Source: an uncultured Bacteroidales bacterium (GTDB lineage Bacteria; Bacteroidota; Bacteroidia; Bacteroidales; Bacteroidaceae). From it: a stretch of DNA of 54,174 bases. Of the stretch, positions 7,835 to 17,202 are shown one piece after another. Under the pieces are notes generated by a model, which saw only the letters and a list, made by a program, of their open reading frames with translations, was not told the origin of the DNA and made no database searches. A program made the translations under genes and the position numbers. Numbering within the stretch: the stretch's first letter is position 1; every line of letters begins with the position of its first letter. The DNA lies in assembly GCA_945833885.1 (NCBI GenBank), contig CAMAFY010000016.1, forward strand, positions 1 to 54,174, in the 5' to 3' direction.

Positions 7835-8601
7835 GATTTCCGGTCTTTTTCCATCCACCATTGCCTCCGTTGTGCCGACATCTTCTCGATGGCGTATCGA
7901 AGGGTGGTGCGGTGCATTTCGTGACTATGTTGTTCGAGATAGTTTTCAAGGGTGTCCATGTCGCGTTTCCCCACTTCGCGGAGCATCCATCCCACGGCTT
8001 TGTGTATGAGGTCGTGAGGATGGTGCAGCAGACGGTCGGCAATGCGTAGGGTATCGCGGTACTCGTCGTGACGGATGAGCATCCAATTCGTGACAATCGC
8101 AATGCGCTGTTCCCACAGGTCGGTGCTTTCTGCCAGGCGGTCCAATATCCTGCGGTCGGGCATCCGTCCGTCGGGCAGGGGATGCAGCATCCAATGTCCG
8201 AGAATCTTGGGACACGACATGTCGACAAGGTCCCAGTTGTTGGCGTGACGGGCATGCCGCAGGTAAAAATCCGCGATTTCGAGGCGTCGCTCCGCCATTT
8301 CCGTTGTGTTTTGCCGCCTTTTGGGTAAGGCAGCCTGCATTTCCTCGACGAGGAGCAGGAAACCGGCGAGGCGGACTTCGTGCCAGGGGGAGAGGAGCAG
8401 CGTGTGGATTTCGGGAAACGGCACTTTCAGGCGCGCTTCCTTGACGACCATCCGGGTCTGGGGGCACCTCAATCCGATGAAAAGGTCGCCATGACCATAC
8501 TCTCCCTCGCCCGTCTTGAAGAAGCGGCTGAGCATTTCGCGCTGGTGTTCGTCGCTCATGGCGAGGAGCGTCTCGGTGATGTCTTGCGCAGTATATGGCA
8601 T
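7831..8601 (-). CDS. DNA alkylation repair protein, AlkD-type HEAT-like glycosylase
   Basis: A 256-residue protein of the AlkD family, made of helical HEAT-like repeats that wrap duplex DNA and remove N3- or N7-alkylpurines. Visible signatures are the N-terminal KTGEGEYGHGDLFIGLRCP region, the WDLVDMSCPKILG segment carrying the conserved Trp-Asp, and HKAVGWMLREVGKRD near residue 205. The length is usual for the family. The stop overlaps the next gene by four bases. The 42-bp spacing from trmN6 upstream would allow one transcript of three genes. Function is by homology; a catalytic residue cannot be assigned safely from sequence alone. Confidence 0.9.
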   Translation of the reverse strand: MPYTAQDITETLLAMSDEHQREMLSRFFKTGEGEYGHGDLFIGLRCPQTRMVVKEARLKVPFPEIHTLLLSPWHEVRLAGFLLLVEEMQAALPKRRQNTTEMAERRLEIADFYLRHARHANNWDLVDMSCPKILGHWMLHPLPDGRMPDRRILDRLAESTDLWEQRIAIVTNWMLIRHDEYRDTLRIADRLLHHPHDLIHKAVGWMLREVGKRDMDTLENYLEQHSHEMHRTTLRYAIEKMSAQRRQWWMEKDRKS

Positions 8602-8643
8602 GTTGTGTGGTATTGGTCAGGTGAAAAAGTACATATCCTCCGT

Positions 8644-9393
8644 TTACAAATAGAAATCCTTGCAGAGTTCGCTGTAGGCTTCGGAGCGTTGGCCGTCGTT
8701 CATCAAGATGATTTCGTCCCTTCTGACGATTTCCGGTGCCGGTCCGTTTTGGAAAAGCATGAGGATTCGCCGTACAGGTTTGCGTTGTACGGTGCGAATG
8801 TCGGTGGCATGAATCAGCGAAAGTCCGCGGGTGTTGCAGATGCCGTGGAAATGCTGTTCCGAGGTTTTGGGGATGATGACGGCAAAATGTCCGTCGGGAC
8901 GGAGTAGTGTGGAGGCGATGTCGGCGAGGCGGGGAAAGTCAAGTCCGGCGGCGGTGTGACGGGCTGTGGCACGCGAGGCGTCGGGCGGGAGCAACGTCTC
9001 CTGGAAAAAGGGAGGATTGCTCACCACGAGGTCGAAACTTCCGGCTTCCATCAGCGTCGCAAAATGGCAGGCATCGTCGGTGACGACGGTGATTTGTCGG
9101 GAAAAAGGGCTCTCTTCCACGTTTTCCCTGGCCTGCATGGCCGCCTCCGCGTCAATCTCGACAGCCGTGATATGAAGTGTAGGGAAGCGCTGCGCCAGCA
9201 TCAATGCCACGAGTCCGCTTCCCGTTCCTATGTCGACGGCCCTGCCAATGCCGGCGGTTCCGGCGAGATGGTCGCCATCGGAGCCACCGGAAGCACTATG
9301 GATTTCGGTCCATGCCCCCAACAGGACACCGTCGGTGCCCACCTTCATGGCGCAACGGTCGTCGTTAATCTTGAATTTCTGGAATTGAAACAT
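8644..9393 (-). CDS. trmN6: tRNA1(Val) adenine-37 N6-methyltransferase
   Basis: A 249-residue SAM-dependent methyltransferase of the YfiC/TrmN6 family that makes m6A37 in tRNA1(Val). It opens with the family hallmark FKINDDRCAMKVGTDGVLLGAW. Motif I is DIGTGSGLVALMLAQR, motif II VEIDAEAA, and the catalytic NPPF tetrapeptide is in VVSNPPFFQ. An insertion of ~20 residues rich in Gly/Ser (HSASGGSDGDHLAGTAG) sits before motif I and is longer than I expect for the family. It is probably a flexible loop. Upstream is a 512-bp spacer with 22-bp repeats. Confidence 0.93.
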   Translation of the reverse strand: MFQFQKFKINDDRCAMKVGTDGVLLGAWTEIHSASGGSDGDHLAGTAGIGRAVDIGTGSGLVALMLAQRFPTLHITAVEIDAEAAMQARENVEESPFSRQITVVTDDACHFATLMEAGSFDLVVSNPPFFQETLLPPDASRATARHTAAGLDFPRLADIASTLLRPDGHFAVIIPKTSEQHFHGICNTRGLSLIHATDIRTVQRKPVRRILMLFQNGPAPEIVRRDEIILMNDGQRSEAYSELCKDFYL

Positions 9394-9549
9394 ATATTTT
9401 TTCTGCGTATTGTATCTGATGTCTGTTGCAGACCTCCCTCCCTCTTTTCGTGGTTCCGGGGAAGGCTTTCCGGCATTTCAGGTGGAGGAACCTTGCTGTT
9501 TCCACGAATGTTTCCGCCGTGTCGAAGCCTTTGACCGAAGGTGTCGACG

Positions 9550-9660
9550 CTCCTTTCCCCAATCCCTTATGGATAGTGCGGCATTTCCATGCGAAAACCT
9601 CGGAACTTCCTCTGCAAAACCTCGGAACTTCTTCTGTCAAACATCGGTGGTTCCAGGGCC
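9550..9660. repeat. 22-bp tandem array between trmN6 and rplT
   Basis: Two clean 22-bp units (9594-9615 and 9616-9637) contain AAAACCTCGGAACTTC. They are flanked by degenerate units on both sides (9571-9592, 9638-9659). The unit is related to the GGAAAGTTCCGA-type units at 36691, 43969 and 54076. The rest of the 9394-9905 spacer has no visible gene. Confidence 0.8.
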
Positions 9661-9828
9661 GCTCTTCTGGCGGTTCACTCCTCCTTTTCAAGGGGTGCAT
9701 TTCCCGTGTTCGGCTACATAAATCTGTTCATTCGGGCGTGTAGTCCGTGATATTGGACTGTGTTCGACATCTTTCCTCACGAAAACAGGCCCACTTCCCG
9801 GCAAGACAAACTTACAGCCCCCACCTGA

Positions 9829-9868
9829 AAACAAGAAAAGGCTCACGCCATGATGGTGCAAGCCTTTA
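9829..9868 (-). terminator. Terminator of the infC-rpmI-rplT transcript
   Basis: On the minus strand AAGGCTTGCACC and GGCGTGAGCCTT form a hairpin with two wobble pairs and one mismatch around ATCAT. It is followed by TTTTCTTGTTTT. It lies about 40 bases after the rplT stop. Confidence 0.8.
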
Positions 9869-9905
9869 TGATTGATTGGGAATGTGGAATTTTTGTAGCC
9901 GTTAG

Positions 9906-10250
9906 TTACTTAACCTTGGCAACGATGGCCTTGAAAGCCTGGGGGTTGTTGACAGCGAGGTCAGCGAGAACCTTACGGTTGATCTCGATACCAGCCTTGT
10001 GAAGTCCGCCCATGAGTTGTGAATAACTCAGACCTTCGAGACGTGCAGCGGCATTGATACGCTGAATCCAGAGAGCGCGGAAGTTGCGCTTTTTGTTGCG
10101 ACGATCGCGGAAGGCATAGGTAAGACCCTTCTCCCAAGTGTTCTTGGCAACGGTCCAAACGTTCTTGCGGGCACCATAGTAACCGCGGGTAAGTTTAAGG
10201 ATTCTCTTGCGCTTTGCGCGAGAGGCTACATGATTTACTGATCTAGGCAT
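9906..10250 (-). CDS. rplT: 50S ribosomal protein L20
   Basis: A 114-residue, highly basic protein. It begins [18 protein letters not shown] and contains the L20 signature of residues 48-70, around [21 protein letters not shown]20 binds 23S rRNA early in assembly of the large subunit, and in several bacteria it represses its own operon by binding the leader or intergenic RNA. It is last in the infC-rpmI-rplT order and ends at a clear terminator. The length is normal. Confidence 0.98.
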   Translation of the reverse strand: MPRSVNHVASRAKRKRILKLTRGYYGARKNVWTVAKNTWEKGLTYAFRDRRNKKRNFRALWIQRINAAARLEGLSYSQLMGGLHKAGIEINRKVLADLAVNNPQAFKAIVAKVK

Positions 10251-10355
10251 AGTAAATTGTTTTTTGATTGCCAGCGTCGGACTTGACTATCCGAACTTTC
10301 GGTGCTGGGCATTCGGTGAATAAATGACTGTTGGTAAGATGTGTTTGGGAGAAGA

Positions 10356-10553
10356 TTAACGCATGCAGAGGAGTTCGCGAACCTGCTTTACATTGGTACG
10401 GTCAACGAGAGCAACGTGGTCGAGGTTACGCTTCTGCTTCTTGGTCTTCTTGGTCAGAATGTGACTGTGATAAGCGTGATGGCGCTTAATCTTACCTGTT
10501 CCGGTGAGCGTGAAACGCTTCTTTGCACCGGAATTAGTCTTTACTTTAGGCAT
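10356..10553 (-). CDS. rpmI: 50S ribosomal protein L35
   Basis: A 65-residue basic protein starting [24 protein letters not shown], the standard L35 opening, with the [14 protein letters not shown] core. It is a small component of the large ribosomal subunit. It lies 105 bp before rplT and 236 bp after infC. The latter gap is large for this operon and may hold a regulatory RNA structure. Confidence 0.98.
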   Translation of the reverse strand: MPKVKTNSGAKKRFTLTGTGKIKRHHAYHSHILTKKTKKQKRNLDHVALVDRTNVKQVRELLCMR

Positions 10554-10789
10554 TTGGTAAATGAAAAAATGGATTAATAAATGATTTTACGGTGCGGTTG
10601 CGCATACCTGGCACAACGCGCTACTATTGAATGTCGGAGGGCGGAACACGAAGGGAAGCGCCTTGCAGGATTGGTTTTAGTGATATGGAAACTGGGGTAG
10701 TTCCTGCAAGAACTGGTTCAGTGTTGACCGGCGGTCCGGGATTCTCTTTGAAAAGGTTGTGTGGGAACCGGTGTTTCGGTAGGGGCGTA
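10554..10789 (-). other. Long infC-rpmI spacer, possible autoregulatory leader
   Basis: A 236-bp spacer without a gene sits inside an operon whose genes are usually close together. It contains short self-complementary pieces such as AGTTCTTGCAGGAACT (around 10698-10713). In other phyla, L20 controls rpmI-rplT through RNA structures near this place. A similar function here is a guess from position. Confidence 0.35.
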
Positions 10790-11542
10790 TCAGAAGTCTT
10801 CGCCTTCAACCTTGGGGCCGGTGTATTCCTTGCGCTCCTTTTGCTTGGGTTGCTTCTTGACGGGAGCGGCAACAACGGTGTTCTCCTCGCTGTTGTCCTC
10901 AGCCATGTCGGTGTCCTCCACCTCGGCATTCTTCTTGGGAGCCGTCTTCTTGGGAGCGATGTACATGGTCATTCGCTTGCCTTCGAGCACGGGCATGGCT
11001 TCCACCTTTCCGTATTCTTCGAGGTCGTTGGCGAATCTGAGCAGCAGAACCTCGCCCTGTTCCTTGAAAAGGATGGAGCGTCCGCGGAAAAAGACGTATG
11101 CTTTCACCTTGTCGCCGTCGCTGAGGAAGCCTTTTGCGTGCTTAAGTTTGAAGTTATAGTCGTGGTCGTCGGTCTGAGGTCCGAATCTTATTTCCTTCAC
11201 TTCAATCTTCACCTGCTTGGCTTTCAGTTCTTTCTGTCGCTTTTTCTGCTGATAGAGGAACTTGCTGTAGTCAATCAGTCGACAAACTGGGGGCTCAGCG
11301 TTGGGGCTGATCTCTACGAGGTCAACATTTTTCTGCTGTGCAAGGCGAAGTGCGTCGCGGGTAGGGATCACCTGACTCTCAACATCATCGCCAACGATGC
11401 GTACTTCGCGGGCACGAATCTGTTCGTTGATTCGATACTGCTGTTGTTTTTTGTCGTTTTTTTGAGGTTTCAAGTTTCTTGGGCTTGTTGGTTTGTGACT
11501 GATATCAAAGTTTCGGTGGATTCTGTTTGTTACCACCGTCAA
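10790..11542 (-). CDS. infC: Translation initiation factor IF-3
   Basis: IF-3 binds the 30S subunit, blocks premature 50S joining and proofreads the start codon. Both domains are clear: the N-domain from [18 protein letters not shown] to [18 protein letters not shown], and the C-domain from [21 protein letters not shown] to [11 protein letters not shown] Lys/Glu-rich tail of ~45 residues follows, as usual in Bacteroidota. The start is uncertain. The ATG at 11542 gives a 36-residue extension before YRINEQ that is absent from usual IF-3. Its first codons lie inside a dispersed repeat (11515-11642). The mature family start corresponds to KNDKK just upstream of YRINEQ, where no in-frame ATG exists. 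A TTG codon (in NLKPQ) is a candidate. infC is known in E. coli to use a rare non-AUG start. Confidence 0.95.
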   Translation of the reverse strand: MTVVTNRIHRNFDISHKPTSPRNLKPQKNDKKQQQYRINEQIRAREVRIVGDDVESQVIPTRDALRLAQQKNVDLVEISPNAEPPVCRLIDYSKFLYQQKKRQKELKAKQVKIEVKEIRFGPQTDDHDYNFKLKHAKGFLSDGDKVKAYVFFRGRSILFKEQGEVLLLRFANDLEEYGKVEAMPVLEGKRMTMYIAPKKTAPKKNAEVEDTDMAEDNSEENTVVAAPVKKQPKQKERKEYTGPKVEGEDF

Positions 11543-11642
11543 GTTTTATTGTATTTCGTGGGTCGCGTTTTGCCTTCTTCCTGTCTCTTTTCGATTGAAA
11601 ACAGGTTCGGAATCTGCCAAATCGATTTCAAGGAACCCACCT
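11515..11642. repeat. Dispersed element copy B, in the infC leader
   Basis: A copy of the GTGG(A/G)TTC element family. Left end GGTGGATTC (from 11516), then GTTACCACCG, GTGGGTCGCGTTTTGCC and CTTCCTGTC, ending in GAACCCACC (11633-11641), the inverse of the left end. It aligns over about 85 bp with the left arm at 35090 and with those at 19215 and 49173 (reverse). It lies between the predicted infC transcription start (~11677) and the infC coding region. Confidence 0.75.
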
Positions 11643-11683
11643 TTAATTATGCACAGAACCTTATGGGTGCATAAAATTCTGAG

Positions 11684-11714
11684 CAAAGGTAGCGTTTTTC
11701 CGTACTTTGCCAAA
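11684..11714 (-). promoter_or_regulatory. Predicted promoter of infC-rpmI-rplT
   Basis: Minus-strand TTTG (11711-11714), 19-bp spacer, TACCTTTG (11684-11691). Start of transcription near 11677. It lies just downstream of the thrS terminator, so infC is probably transcribed separately from thrS. Confidence 0.7.
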
Positions 11715-11731
11715 GTGTTTGCTGTTCTTTT

Positions 11732-11781
11732 CAAAGAAAAATGTCACCCCAAGAAGTTTTCTGACTACTTAGGGTGACAAT
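11732..11781 (-). terminator. Terminator of thrS
   Basis: On the minus strand TGTCACCC...GGGGTGACA forms a stem that extends by AAGTAGT/ACTTCTT with one mismatch. The loop lies around TCAGAAA. It is followed by TTTTTCTTT. It is 46 bases after the thrS stop. Confidence 0.85.
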
Positions 11782-11826
11782 CTTTGCGGTATTTCGGCAC
11801 GGAAAACGTGCGTTATGGTCTACGGA

Positions 11827-13779
11827 TTATTTGAATTCTCCGAGTTGTTCTTCGACTTCGGCGTGTACGCGCTTCACGAATTCCTCTACGCTCATGGTCT
11901 CAGGCTCTCCGCCTTTTCCGCCTTGTACACGAACGTTGACAAGGCCTTCTGCGGCTTCTTTCTCGCCGACGATGAGCATGAAGGGTATGTGTTTCATCTC
12001 GTTGTCGCGGATCTTTCGGCCGATCTTTTCGTTACGGTCGTCGATGAGAACGCGTACGTCTTCGGCTTCGAGTTGCGCCTTTACCTTGTAGGCGTATTCG
12101 TTTGACTTCTCGGAGATGGGGAGGATGACCACCTGGTCGGGCGTGAGCCAGAGGGGGAAATGTCCGGCAGTGTGCTCGATGAGTACCGCCACAAAGCGTT
12201 CCATACTTCCGAAGGGTGCGCGGTGAATCATCACGGGACGGTGCTTCTTGTTGTCCTCTCCGGTGTATTCGAGTTGGAAACGTTCGGGGAGATTGTAGTC
12301 GACCTGGATGGTTCCGAGTTGCCAACGGCGTCCGAGAGCGTCCTTCACCATGAAGTCGAGTTTGGGACCGTAGAACGCGGCCTCGCCGTATTCGATGTGT
12401 GCGGGAAGACCCTTTTCCTCGCAAGCCTCGATGATGGCCTGCTCGGCAGCCTCCCAGTTTTCCTCGGAACCGATGTACTTTTCGCGGTTAACCTTGTCGC
12501 GGAGAGAGATTTGTGCCTCATAATTCTCAAACTTCAAGGCCTTGAAGATGATGAGGATGATGTCCATCACGCGGAGGAACTCCTGCTTTACCTGGTCGGG
12601 GCGGCAGTAGAGGTGGGCGTCGTCCTGCGTAAATCCGCGTACGCGGGTCAGTCCGTGGAGTTCACCGCTCTGCTCATAGCGGTAGACGGTTCCGAACTCT
12701 GCCAGACGCAAAGGCAGGTCTTTGTAACTGCGGGGCTTCCATGCGTAGATGGCGCAATGGTGAGGGCAGTTCATGGGTTTGAGGAAGAATTCCTCGCCTT
12801 CCTCGGGAGTGGTGATGGGACGGTAGGAGTCCTTGCCGTATTTGGCATAGTGTCCGGAGGTGACGTAGAGGTTCTTCGAACCGATATGGGGCGTCATTAC
12901 CTGCTGGTAACCATAGCGCTTCTGGATCTTCTTCAGGACATCTTCAAGGCGGAGACGCAGTGCTGTGCCCTTGGGAAGCCACATGGGAAGGCCCTTTCCT
13001 ACGAGGTCGGAGAACATGAAGAGTTCCATTTCCTTACCGATCTTGCGGTGGTCGCGGCGCTTTGCCTCCTCAAGCAGGGTGAGGTATTCGTCGAGAAGTT
13101 TCTTCTTTGGGAAGGAAACGCCGTAGACACGTGTCATCATCGGACGCTTTTCATCGCCGCGCCAGTATGCCGAACTTACGCTCATCACCTTGAAAGCCTT
13201 GATGGGAGCGGTGGTCATGAGGTGAGGACCGCGGCAGAGGTCGGTGTATGCACCCTGGGTATATGTGGTGATATGACCATCCTCGAGTTCGGCAATGAGT
13301 TCGTTTTTGTATGTCTGTCCGTGGTCTCCGAAGAACTTCAGGGCCTCGTCCTTGCTGATGTTCTCGCGTACGAGCGCCTCTTTCTTCTGCTGGAGTTCCT
13401 GTACTTTCTTTTCGATTTTTCCGAAGTCTTCCTCGCGGATGGTGACTCCCTCGGGGGGCATCACGTCGTAGTAGAATCCGTTTTCTATGGCAGGTCCGAT
13501 ACCGAACTGTGTTCCGGGCCAGAGTTCCTGCATGGCTTCTGCCATGAGGTGTGCCGAGGTGTGCCAGAAGGCGTGCTTGCCTTCGGCGTCCTCCCATTTG
13601 TAAAGGTTGATGGTGGCATCCTCACAGATGGGGCGATTCAGTTCCTGCGTTTCGCCGTTCACACCGCAAGCCAGGACGTCCTGTGCCAGACGGCTGGAGA
13701 TGCTTTCGGCGATTTGCAATCCGGTAACGCCGCTTTCGTACTCGCGTACGCTGCCGTCAGGGAATGTAATCTTAATCAT
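11827..13779 (-). CDS. thrS: Threonyl-tRNA synthetase
   Basis: A 650-residue class II synthetase that charges tRNA(Thr) and edits Ser-tRNA(Thr). Domain order: TGS (1-~62, [17 protein letters not shown]), editing domain with [11 protein letters not shown] (~residues 75-85), catalytic core with the zinc-binding [10 protein letters not shown], motif 2 [15 protein letters not shown] and motif 3 around [11 protein letters not shown]. The C-terminal anticodon-binding domain starts near [20 protein letters not shown]. Full length. The start ATG at 13779 is 70 nt downstream of the predicted transcription start. It is followed by its own terminator, then infC. Confidence 0.98.
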   Translation of the reverse strand: MIKITFPDGSVREYESGVTGLQIAESISSRLAQDVLACGVNGETQELNRPICEDATINLYKWEDAEGKHAFWHTSAHLMAEAMQELWPGTQFGIGPAIENGFYYDVMPPEGVTIREEDFGKIEKKVQELQQKKEALVRENISKDEALKFFGDHGQTYKNELIAELEDGHITTYTQGAYTDLCRGPHLMTTAPIKAFKVMSVSSAYWRGDEKRPMMTRVYGVSFPKKKLLDEYLTLLEEAKRRDHRKIGKEMELFMFSDLVGKGLPMWLPKGTALRLRLEDVLKKIQKRYGYQQVMTPHIGSKNLYVTSGHYAKYGKDSYRPITTPEEGEEFFLKPMNCPHHCAIYAWKPRSYKDLPLRLAEFGTVYRYEQSGELHGLTRVRGFTQDDAHLYCRPDQVKQEFLRVMDIILIIFKALKFENYEAQISLRDKVNREKYIGSEENWEAAEQAIIEACEEKGLPAHIEYGEAAFYGPKLDFMVKDALGRRWQLGTIQVDYNLPERFQLEYTGEDNKKHRPVMIHRAPFGSMERFVAVLIEHTAGHFPLWLTPDQVVILPISEKSNEYAYKVKAQLEAEDVRVLIDDRNEKIGRKIRDNEMKHIPFMLIVGEKEAAEGLVNVRVQGGKGGEPETMSVEEFVKRVHAEVEEQLGEFK

Positions 13780-13855
13780 TTCTTATGGTCTTTTTTTATC
13801 TTTGTTCAGATGATGTTGGCGCAAAATCCTTGCGGACATTACGCTTTTAGCGCGG

Positions 13856-13886
13856 CAAATTTAATAAATATTATGCTTATGGCAAA
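13856..13886 (-). promoter_or_regulatory. Predicted promoter of thrS
   Basis: Minus-strand TTTG (13883-13886), exactly 19 bp, TAAATTTG (13856-13863). This is a perfect match to the Bacteroidota consensus. Expected transcription start near 13849, giving a ~70-nt leader with a GC-rich inverted segment (GCTAAAAGC). Confidence 0.75.
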
Positions 13887-14007
13887 ATTTTCTATCTGAA
13901 AGGTGTGCTTTCCTCCTCACGTGCGTGTAATATATATATGTGGAAGCCCCCTAAATGTGCGATATTTGTTCCGTGGTTTTCTGGACTTTTGTCTGAAAAA
14001 GCAAATA

Positions 14008-14044
14008 AAATCCCCGCCAACGTGGTGTGCGATGGCGGGGATTT
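14008..14044 (-). terminator. Terminator of the glucan phosphorylase gene
   Basis: A perfect 12-bp stem, AAATCCCCGCCA (14008-14019) with TGGCGGGGATTT (14033-14044), and a 13-nt loop. It is followed on the minus strand by a T-rich stretch (TTTTATTTG). Confidence 0.9.
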
Positions 14045-14070
14045 ATGGTGCTTATAGCGCTTTCAGGAGA

Positions 14071-16701
14071 TTAGAACCACTTCACGTAGCACATATCCTG
14101 ACGGCTGGTAAGGTTCTTGTTCTTGGGATACATACGGTATGCGGAGCGGTAACTTCCGGCCACGTCGATGTTGGCCTTCACCTCGAAGGTGTAGAGGTTG
14201 CCTTCGTGGGCCACAACCTGCATGGGGAATGTGCGGAACACGAGGTCCTTTCCTGTCTCTGCATCGGTGCGGAGAACCACGATTTCAATGCCGATGGCAT
14301 CGTCAAGTCCGCGTTCGTCAACCACGACGCGAACGGTGAATTCGCGGTCGCTGACAATCTGTCCGGAAGCATCGTCGCCGGCACGTTCAACGGAAACGAC
14401 GCTGATTTCGTCCCAACGCTGTGCAACGGTCTCCTTCCATGCGGCGATTTCCTTGGCAATCTTGTTGTTGTTGGCGGAAACCACGGCGAAACGGTCGCGG
14501 AGTTTGTTGTAGAAGCGGTCGTAGTAGTCGTCAAGTTGACGCTTCATGGTGTAGTGGGGAGCAATCTGTGCGATGCTGTTCTTCACAGTCTTCACCCAGC
14601 CCTCGGAATATCCCTGGGCGTTGCGGCTGTAATAGAGAGGAATAATCTCGTTCTCGAGGAGACTGTAGATGGTGGCAGCGTCGAGTTGGTCCTGCTGGTC
14701 CTGATTTTGGTAGGTACGTTTGTCGGTAAGTGCCCAACCTGCACCGGGACGATAGCCCTCATACCACCAACCGTCGAGCACGGAAAGGTTGACAACACCG
14801 TTCATCAGAGCCTTTTCACCGGAGGTTCCGGAGGCCTCGAGGGGACGTGTCGGGGTGTTCATCCAAATGTCGACACCGCTGACGAGGCGACGGGCAAGTT
14901 GCATGTCGTAGTTGTCGAGGAAGATGATCTTTCCGATGAACTCAGGACGCTGGCTGATTTCGTGAATCTTCTTGATAAGACCCTGGCCGGCTCCGTCTGC
15001 GGGGTGTGCCTTACCGGCGAAAAGGAACTGGACGGGGTACTGAGGATTGTTCACAATCTTGGCAAGACGGTCGAGATCGCTGAAGAGCAGGTGTGCGCGC
15101 TTGTAGGTTGCGAAACGGCGTGCGAAACCAATGATGAGGGCGTTGGGGTTGATCTTGTCGAGAAGACTTACCACGCGGGCGGGATCACCCTGGTTCTTCA
15201 GCCAGTTGTCGCGGAAGCGGTCGCGGATATAGTTCACCAACTTGTTCTTCAGTGCCATGCGGGTTTCCCAAACCTCCTTGTCGCTGACCTTATAGATGTT
15301 CTCCCAGATGCTCTGATTGCTCTGGTCGTTGATGTGTTCCTTGCCAAAATACTTCTTGTGGAGGGCTTTCCACTCGTGAGCGCACCATGTGGGGTAGTGT
15401 ACACCATTGGTGACGTAGCCGACATGGCTCTCGTTGGGGTTGACATCATAGATGGCCTCGTACTCGTCGTGCGAGAGAATCTGATGCTCACGATGTGACT
15501 CTTCGGGCATATATCCGGGCCAGATGGGGGCAAACATGCGCTCGCTCACCTTTCCGTGGAGCCAACTTACACCGTTCACCTCCTGGCAAGTCTTGCAGAG
15601 GAAGGTGGACATGCAGAAGCGTTCGCTCTTGTCGGCGGGGTTCTGACGGCCTAGACCCATGAGTTCGTCCCAACTGATGCCCAGTTTCTGAGCGTAGTGT
15701 CCGAGGTACTTGTTGGCAAGACCCTCGTCGAAATAGTCGTGTCCTGCGGGCACGGGAGTGTGTACGGTGTAGAGGCTGCTGGCACGAACGAGTTCAAGAG
15801 CCTCGCCGAAGTTTAGGCCGCTCTGCACGTAATCGGCAAGGCGCTGCAGGTTGGCAAGGGCGGCGTGACCCTCGTTGCAGTGGTATACGTCCACGTTGAT
15901 GCCGAGTTTCTGCAGGGTGAGGACACCGCCGATACCGAGGAGATACTCCTGCTTCATGCGGTTTTCCCAGTCGCCACCATAGAGGGCGTGGGTGATACCC
16001 TTGTCGAATTCGGCGTTCATTTCGTTGTCGGTGTCAAGGAGATAGAGGGTGACACGTCCAACATTCACCTTCCATACGAGGGCATGTACGGTGAAAGTGT
16101 TGAAAGGAACGTCAACAACCACCTGCTTGCCTTCGCTGTCGAGGACGCGCTCGATGGGCATGCGGTCGAAATCCTGCGGCTCGTACTTGGCAATCTGCTG
16201 TCCGTCCATCGAAAGGGTCTGAGTAAAGTATCCATAACGATAGAGGAAACCTACGGCCGTCATGTTGACGTTGGAGTCGGAAGCCTCCTTGACATAGTCA
16301 CCAGCCAGGATGCCGAGACCACCGGAGTAGATCTTCACGTTGTGATTCATACCATATTCCATGCAGAGATAGGCTACGCTGGCACGGTCGGTGCGCTTGG
16401 GCTCGTCCATATAGGTGCGGAACTGCGTGTAAACGCTGTTCATACGAGACACCAAGTCCTTGTCGGTGCTCATTACCTTCAGGCGCTTGTAACTGATGCG
16501 GTTCAGCAGTTCTACGGGATTCTGCTGCACTTCGCTCCAGATTTTGGCGTCGAGGCTCTTGAAAAGTTCAAGGGCTTCCTGGTTCCAGCAGAACCAAAGG
16601 TTGTGAGCCATTTCGTCGAGGGGTTTCAGCACGGTGGGGATGTGGCTTCTTACAGTCACAGAGCGCCACTGGGGCTGATTGGCATTTGTGATATTTACCA
16701 T
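14071..16701 (-). CDS. glgP: Alpha-glucan (glycogen/maltodextrin) phosphorylase, GT35
   Basis: An 876-residue PLP enzyme that releases glucose-1-phosphate from alpha-1,4-glucans. It belongs to the AgpA-like bacterial/archaeal branch, not the classical muscle type. There is an N-terminal DUF3417 region ([17 protein letters not shown], residues ~30-50), [14 protein letters not shown] as the glucan/phosphate region, and the PLP-lysine motif [19 protein letters not shown], where Lys of GEKA should bind the cofactor. [10 protein letters not shown]-type sequence ([16 protein letters not shown]) is also present. With the glycogen synthase 500 bp upstream on the same strand and the phosphoglucomutase-type enzyme at 20968, it forms a glycogen turnover group. 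Start 16701 is the only good ATG. The start context is AT-rich. Confidence 0.95.
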   Translation of the reverse strand: MVNITNANQPQWRSVTVRSHIPTVLKPLDEMAHNLWFCWNQEALELFKSLDAKIWSEVQQNPVELLNRISYKRLKVMSTDKDLVSRMNSVYTQFRTYMDEPKRTDRASVAYLCMEYGMNHNVKIYSGGLGILAGDYVKEASDSNVNMTAVGFLYRYGYFTQTLSMDGQQIAKYEPQDFDRMPIERVLDSEGKQVVVDVPFNTFTVHALVWKVNVGRVTLYLLDTDNEMNAEFDKGITHALYGGDWENRMKQEYLLGIGGVLTLQKLGINVDVYHCNEGHAALANLQRLADYVQSGLNFGEALELVRASSLYTVHTPVPAGHDYFDEGLANKYLGHYAQKLGISWDELMGLGRQNPADKSERFCMSTFLCKTCQEVNGVSWLHGKVSERMFAPIWPGYMPEESHREHQILSHDEYEAIYDVNPNESHVGYVTNGVHYPTWCAHEWKALHKKYFGKEHINDQSNQSIWENIYKVSDKEVWETRMALKNKLVNYIRDRFRDNWLKNQGDPARVVSLLDKINPNALIIGFARRFATYKRAHLLFSDLDRLAKIVNNPQYPVQFLFAGKAHPADGAGQGLIKKIHEISQRPEFIGKIIFLDNYDMQLARRLVSGVDIWMNTPTRPLEASGTSGEKALMNGVVNLSVLDGWWYEGYRPGAGWALTDKRTYQNQDQQDQLDAATIYSLLENEIIPLYYSRNAQGYSEGWVKTVKNSIAQIAPHYTMKRQLDDYYDRFYNKLRDRFAVVSANNNKIAKEIAAWKETVAQRWDEISVVSVERAGDDASGQIVSDREFTVRVVVDERGLDDAIGIEIVVLRTDAETGKDLVFRTFPMQVVAHEGNLYTFEVKANIDVAGSYRSAYRMYPKNKNLTSRQDMCYVKWF

Positions 16702-16898
16702 TTGTTATTTATATAAATAATGTGTTGTTTTTTATTGGGATTACCGAAGAATAGCCGCAAAAATGCTGTGGGGCATCCGCGTTTCTCCGTTCTTTTTCAG
16801 TCAGACCGCAATTCTTTTCTGGAATGAATGCTGTATCTTGCACTTGGGATGCTGTGTTTTGCGCTTCGTGTGCCGTTCCTAAATGGCAGGGGAGCAGT

Positions 16899-17187
16899 TC
16901 CTGTACATTCGGATAGCGGCTCTTGTACATTCGTGCGGCAGCACCTGTATGTTTATACTGCAACACCTGTGCGTTTATACTGCAATATCTGTGCGTGTAT
17001 ACCGCAATACCTGTGCATTTATACTGCAATATCTGTGCGTTTATACTGCAACACCTGTGCGTTTATACTGCAATACCTGTGCGTTTATACTGCAATACCT
17101 GTGCGTTTATACTGCAATAACTATGCGTTGATACGGCTATGCCAATGTGTCCGCATAGCGGTTCCAGTACATTCAAACAGCGGTTCC
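16899..17187. repeat. 22-bp tandem array between glycogen synthase and phosphorylase
   Basis: Nine successive 22-bp units from 16942 to 17139, most containing CTGTGCGTTTATACTGCAA, with the last unit degenerate. Flanking units of the same length but different sequence (containing GTACATTC and AGCGG) are on both sides. The array fills most of the 501-bp spacer and would be transcribed on the minus strand between the two glycogen genes. Frames stay open through it only because the unit lacks stops; I see no gene. Confidence 0.92.
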
Positions 17188-17202
17188 TTTACGGTCAGCG
17201 TG

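Noticed and set aside
12160-13899. 579-residue plus-strand open frame antisense to thrS
   Set aside because: It mirrors thrS exactly, is Val/Leu/Gly/Glu-rich in shadow fashion and has no family signature; thrS is certain.
13903-15498. 531-residue plus-strand open frame antisense to the glucan phosphorylase
   Set aside because: Composition (many Val, Gly, Cys, His) is typical of a shadow of GC-biased coding DNA; the phosphorylase is clear.
16942-17139. CRISPR array
   Set aside because: The 22-bp units are directly adjacent with no unique spacers; the same holds for the other arrays.
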